Shown piece by piece: positions 48,889 through 49,886 of a DNA stretch of 49,886 bases. Position 1 is the first letter of the stretch; each line of letters starts with the position of its first letter. The stretch is from assembly GCA_029987235.1 (NCBI GenBank), contig DALTWF010000009.1:1-49886 (forward strand). The letters are read 5' to 3'. The position numbers were made by a program, and so were the translations under genes. The notes beneath the pieces were generated by a model, which was not told where the DNA came from, did not search any database, and was given only the letters and a program-made list of their open reading frames with translations. This DNA is from Methanocorpusculum sp. (GTDB lineage Archaea > Halobacteriota > Methanomicrobia > Methanomicrobiales > Methanocorpusculaceae).

Positions 48889-49031
48889 TTTTATCCCGGG
48901 TGTTTGGAATTTTTCTTTGATGGGCTTTGTACTGGTCTGATTAATGGTTTTTTGGCATCCGGCGCCATCAGAACCGGATGCTTTGTTTCATGCTCAGATA
49001 TCTCTTCTGATCAGGGAGTATATGCCGGATG

Positions 49032-49051
49032 ACATATACCCTGTCCTGTCA
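49032..49051 (-). promoter_or_regulatory. AGGACA + TATA element before winged-helix copy 2
   Basis: On the minus strand TGACAGGACAGGGTATATGT lies between winged-helix copies 3 and 2, about 150 bp before the copy 2 start. It shares 16 of its last 17 bases with the element at 48390-48374 and carries a good TATA core. The rest of 48889-49064 shows no gene. Confidence 0.5.
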
Positions 49052-49064
49052 GTGCAGGTTTTTT

Positions 49065-49379
49065 TCAGGCCTGTGCGGGTATCGGGGCGGGTGTGGTATC
49101 GTCTGTGGTTTGTCTGCCGGTTCTTTCTGTGGTGCGGGGTTCACGAAGGATTATTTTCCAGGTTGTTGAGTTTGGTGAGCCCCAGCGGGTTACAGTAAGC
49201 GGGAGTCGGGTGTCTGCCGCGAGTGCGGGGAGGCAGGATGCGACCTGGCGAAGGGTCAGGGGGAGGGCAGTGGATATTTCGGATGATTTGAAGTAGGTTT
49301 TGCCGTTTTGAATCTGTTCTGTGAGCCAGGGGATGAGGAGTGAAATGTGTCTTTGGTGGTTGGTTTTTTTCGTATGCAT
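49065..49379 (-). CDS. Small winged-helix protein, copy 3 (DUF7123-like)
   Basis: About 104 residues from the ATG at 49379; a GTG at 49418 would add 13. The core is 'LTEQIQNGKTYFKSSEIS', 'LTLRQVASCLPALAADT' and 'LPLTVTRWGSPNSTTWKI', clearly paralogous to copies 1 and 2. The tail is Thr/Pro-rich, in line with the A/C-rich coding strand of this end of the window. It is a probable DNA-binding regulator. Three paralogues within 7 kb around one signalling operon suggest cross-regulation. Confidence 0.65.
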   Translation of the reverse strand: MHTKKTNHQRHISLLIPWLTEQIQNGKTYFKSSEISTALPLTLRQVASCLPALAADTRLPLTVTRWGSPNSTTWKIILREPRTTERTGRQTTDDTTPAPIPAQA

Positions 49380-49563
49380 TTTTGTCTGTGGTTTTTCAGC
49401 GGTTTTCCAAAATGTCACGGTTTCGTGAGGTTTCTGGAGTTTCAGCTGTGTTTCTCCTTTTTTAGTAACATCCGGGGGTGTCCGGGTTTTTCTGTGCGGG
49501 GCAGGTGTTTTGCGGTACTGCTGTTGTTCAGTATGACCCGGGCGAACTGTTTTGGGTGTTCTA

Positions 49564-49582
49564 CTTTATTATTGTCCTTCGC
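49564..49582 (-). promoter_or_regulatory. AGGACA + TATA-like element before winged-helix copy 3
   Basis: On the minus strand GCGAAGGACAATAATAAAG has AGGACA (49578-49573) directly against an AT-rich TATA-like stretch. TGTCCT and AGGACA also form a short hairpin here (49573-49578 with 49583-49588). A second, stronger TATA, CTATAAAAAG, lies further upstream on the same strand (49628-49619). Confidence 0.4.
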
Positions 49583-49588
49583 AGGACA

Positions 49589-49886
49589 TAGGGAGTTTGG
49601 AGAAGAATTTTTTCAAAAACTTTTTATAGGGTTGTGAAATCCGGCGGAAAAGGGGTCTACGGGCGAAACGGAGGGGGTGTCGGGACAAGGGGGTTGGGGA
49701 AATTTTCTGCCGGAGTGCGGGGGCGGCGCAGGTGTGGCGCGGGGGGCGGGCGGTTTTTTTTTTGCTTTAGCGGGGGAAGACGCGGATAGGCACGGGTCTC
49801 TTCCGGGGGGGGTCATCAAAAAAGAGCCGGCAGCGGAGCAAAAAGACGAAGCAGTACGCGAAACGGATAAAATCCCGCAGACGCAA
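49589..49886. other. Unassigned G-rich right end
   Basis: A stretch of about 120 bp (roughly 49640-49755) is dominated by G on the plus strand and ends in a run of ten T. After it, the plus-strand frame from about 49800 to the window end ('GGVIKKEPAAEQKDEAVRET') has coding-like composition and may be the beginning of a gene that runs out of the window, but I find no convincing start. A structured RNA with a poly-U end is the other possibility. I cannot choose between them. Confidence 0.3.

Noticed and set aside
49613..49819. Minus-strand Pro-rich 68-codon frame near the right edge
   Set aside because: It reflects the C-rich minus strand only; it has no domain and no supported start.

Overview
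The window comes from a methanogenic archaeon, very probably a member of the Methanomicrobiales and most like Methanocorpusculum. The archaeal and methanogen markers are uS12, uS7 and diphthamide-type EF-2, two TATA-binding proteins, a methanofuran-pathway decarboxylase (MfnA), a methanogenesis marker 8 protein, an F420-type formate dehydrogenase, archaeal TATA promoters and a tRNA-Ala with the G3:U70 pair. The species assignment is inference. Many accessory genes look bacterial (hybrid sensor kinases, HD-GYP proteins, a periplasmic-binding lipoprotein beside a kinase), which suggests transfer from gut or sediment anaerobes.

Layout. 1-5.7 kb: two amidohydrolase genes facing each other, with the decayed tail of a third between them, then two secreted DUF3089 lipoproteins (one with the domain twice). 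5.9-10 kb: a membrane hybrid histidine kinase and a solute-binding lipoprotein in one operon. 10.4-13.6 kb: rps12-rps7-EF2. 13.9-17.6 kb: a 1245-residue soluble multi-PAS hybrid kinase. 17.7-26.4 kb: a molybdenum/tungsten cofactor island holding moaA-moaE-moaC-DUF3795 divergent from moeA-moaB, then mobB, fdhAB and the frameshifted tail of a tungstate-binding protein (tupA). 26.5-31.2 kb: two TBP genes flanking a PEBP protein, an RNase HI-TrmO fusion, a DEDD-type nuclease and a 14-TM exporter. 31.2-34.9 kb: ppsA-mfnA-small zinc-protein operon. 35-38 kb: tRNA-Ala, an acyltransferase-like membrane protein, methanogenesis marker 8, tRNA-Leu and an orphan amino-acid-binding lipoprotein.

38.1-47.8 kb is one tightly packed minus-strand operon. 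It runs from a degenerate REC-HD-GYP protein through an intact REC-HD-GYP protein, a six-TM hybrid kinase with Hpt, a lone receiver and a small winged-helix protein to a very large secreted PI-PLC-like protein with eight tandem 69-residue repeats and a dockerin. Upstream lie two more paralogues of the small winged-helix protein. I consider this locus the best candidate for an undescribed system: a complete phosphorelay with second-messenger-type output that ends in a DNA-binding protein and a secreted effector. A promoter element (AGGACA next to a TATA box) recurs before this operon, before both extra winged-helix genes and before the distant multi-PAS kinase.

Other notable signals are a GTGACTTTTTTTC repeat with 30-bp period seen in several intergenic regions, palindromic operator candidates before moaA and the DUF3089 gene, and a strongly G-rich right end that I cannot assign.
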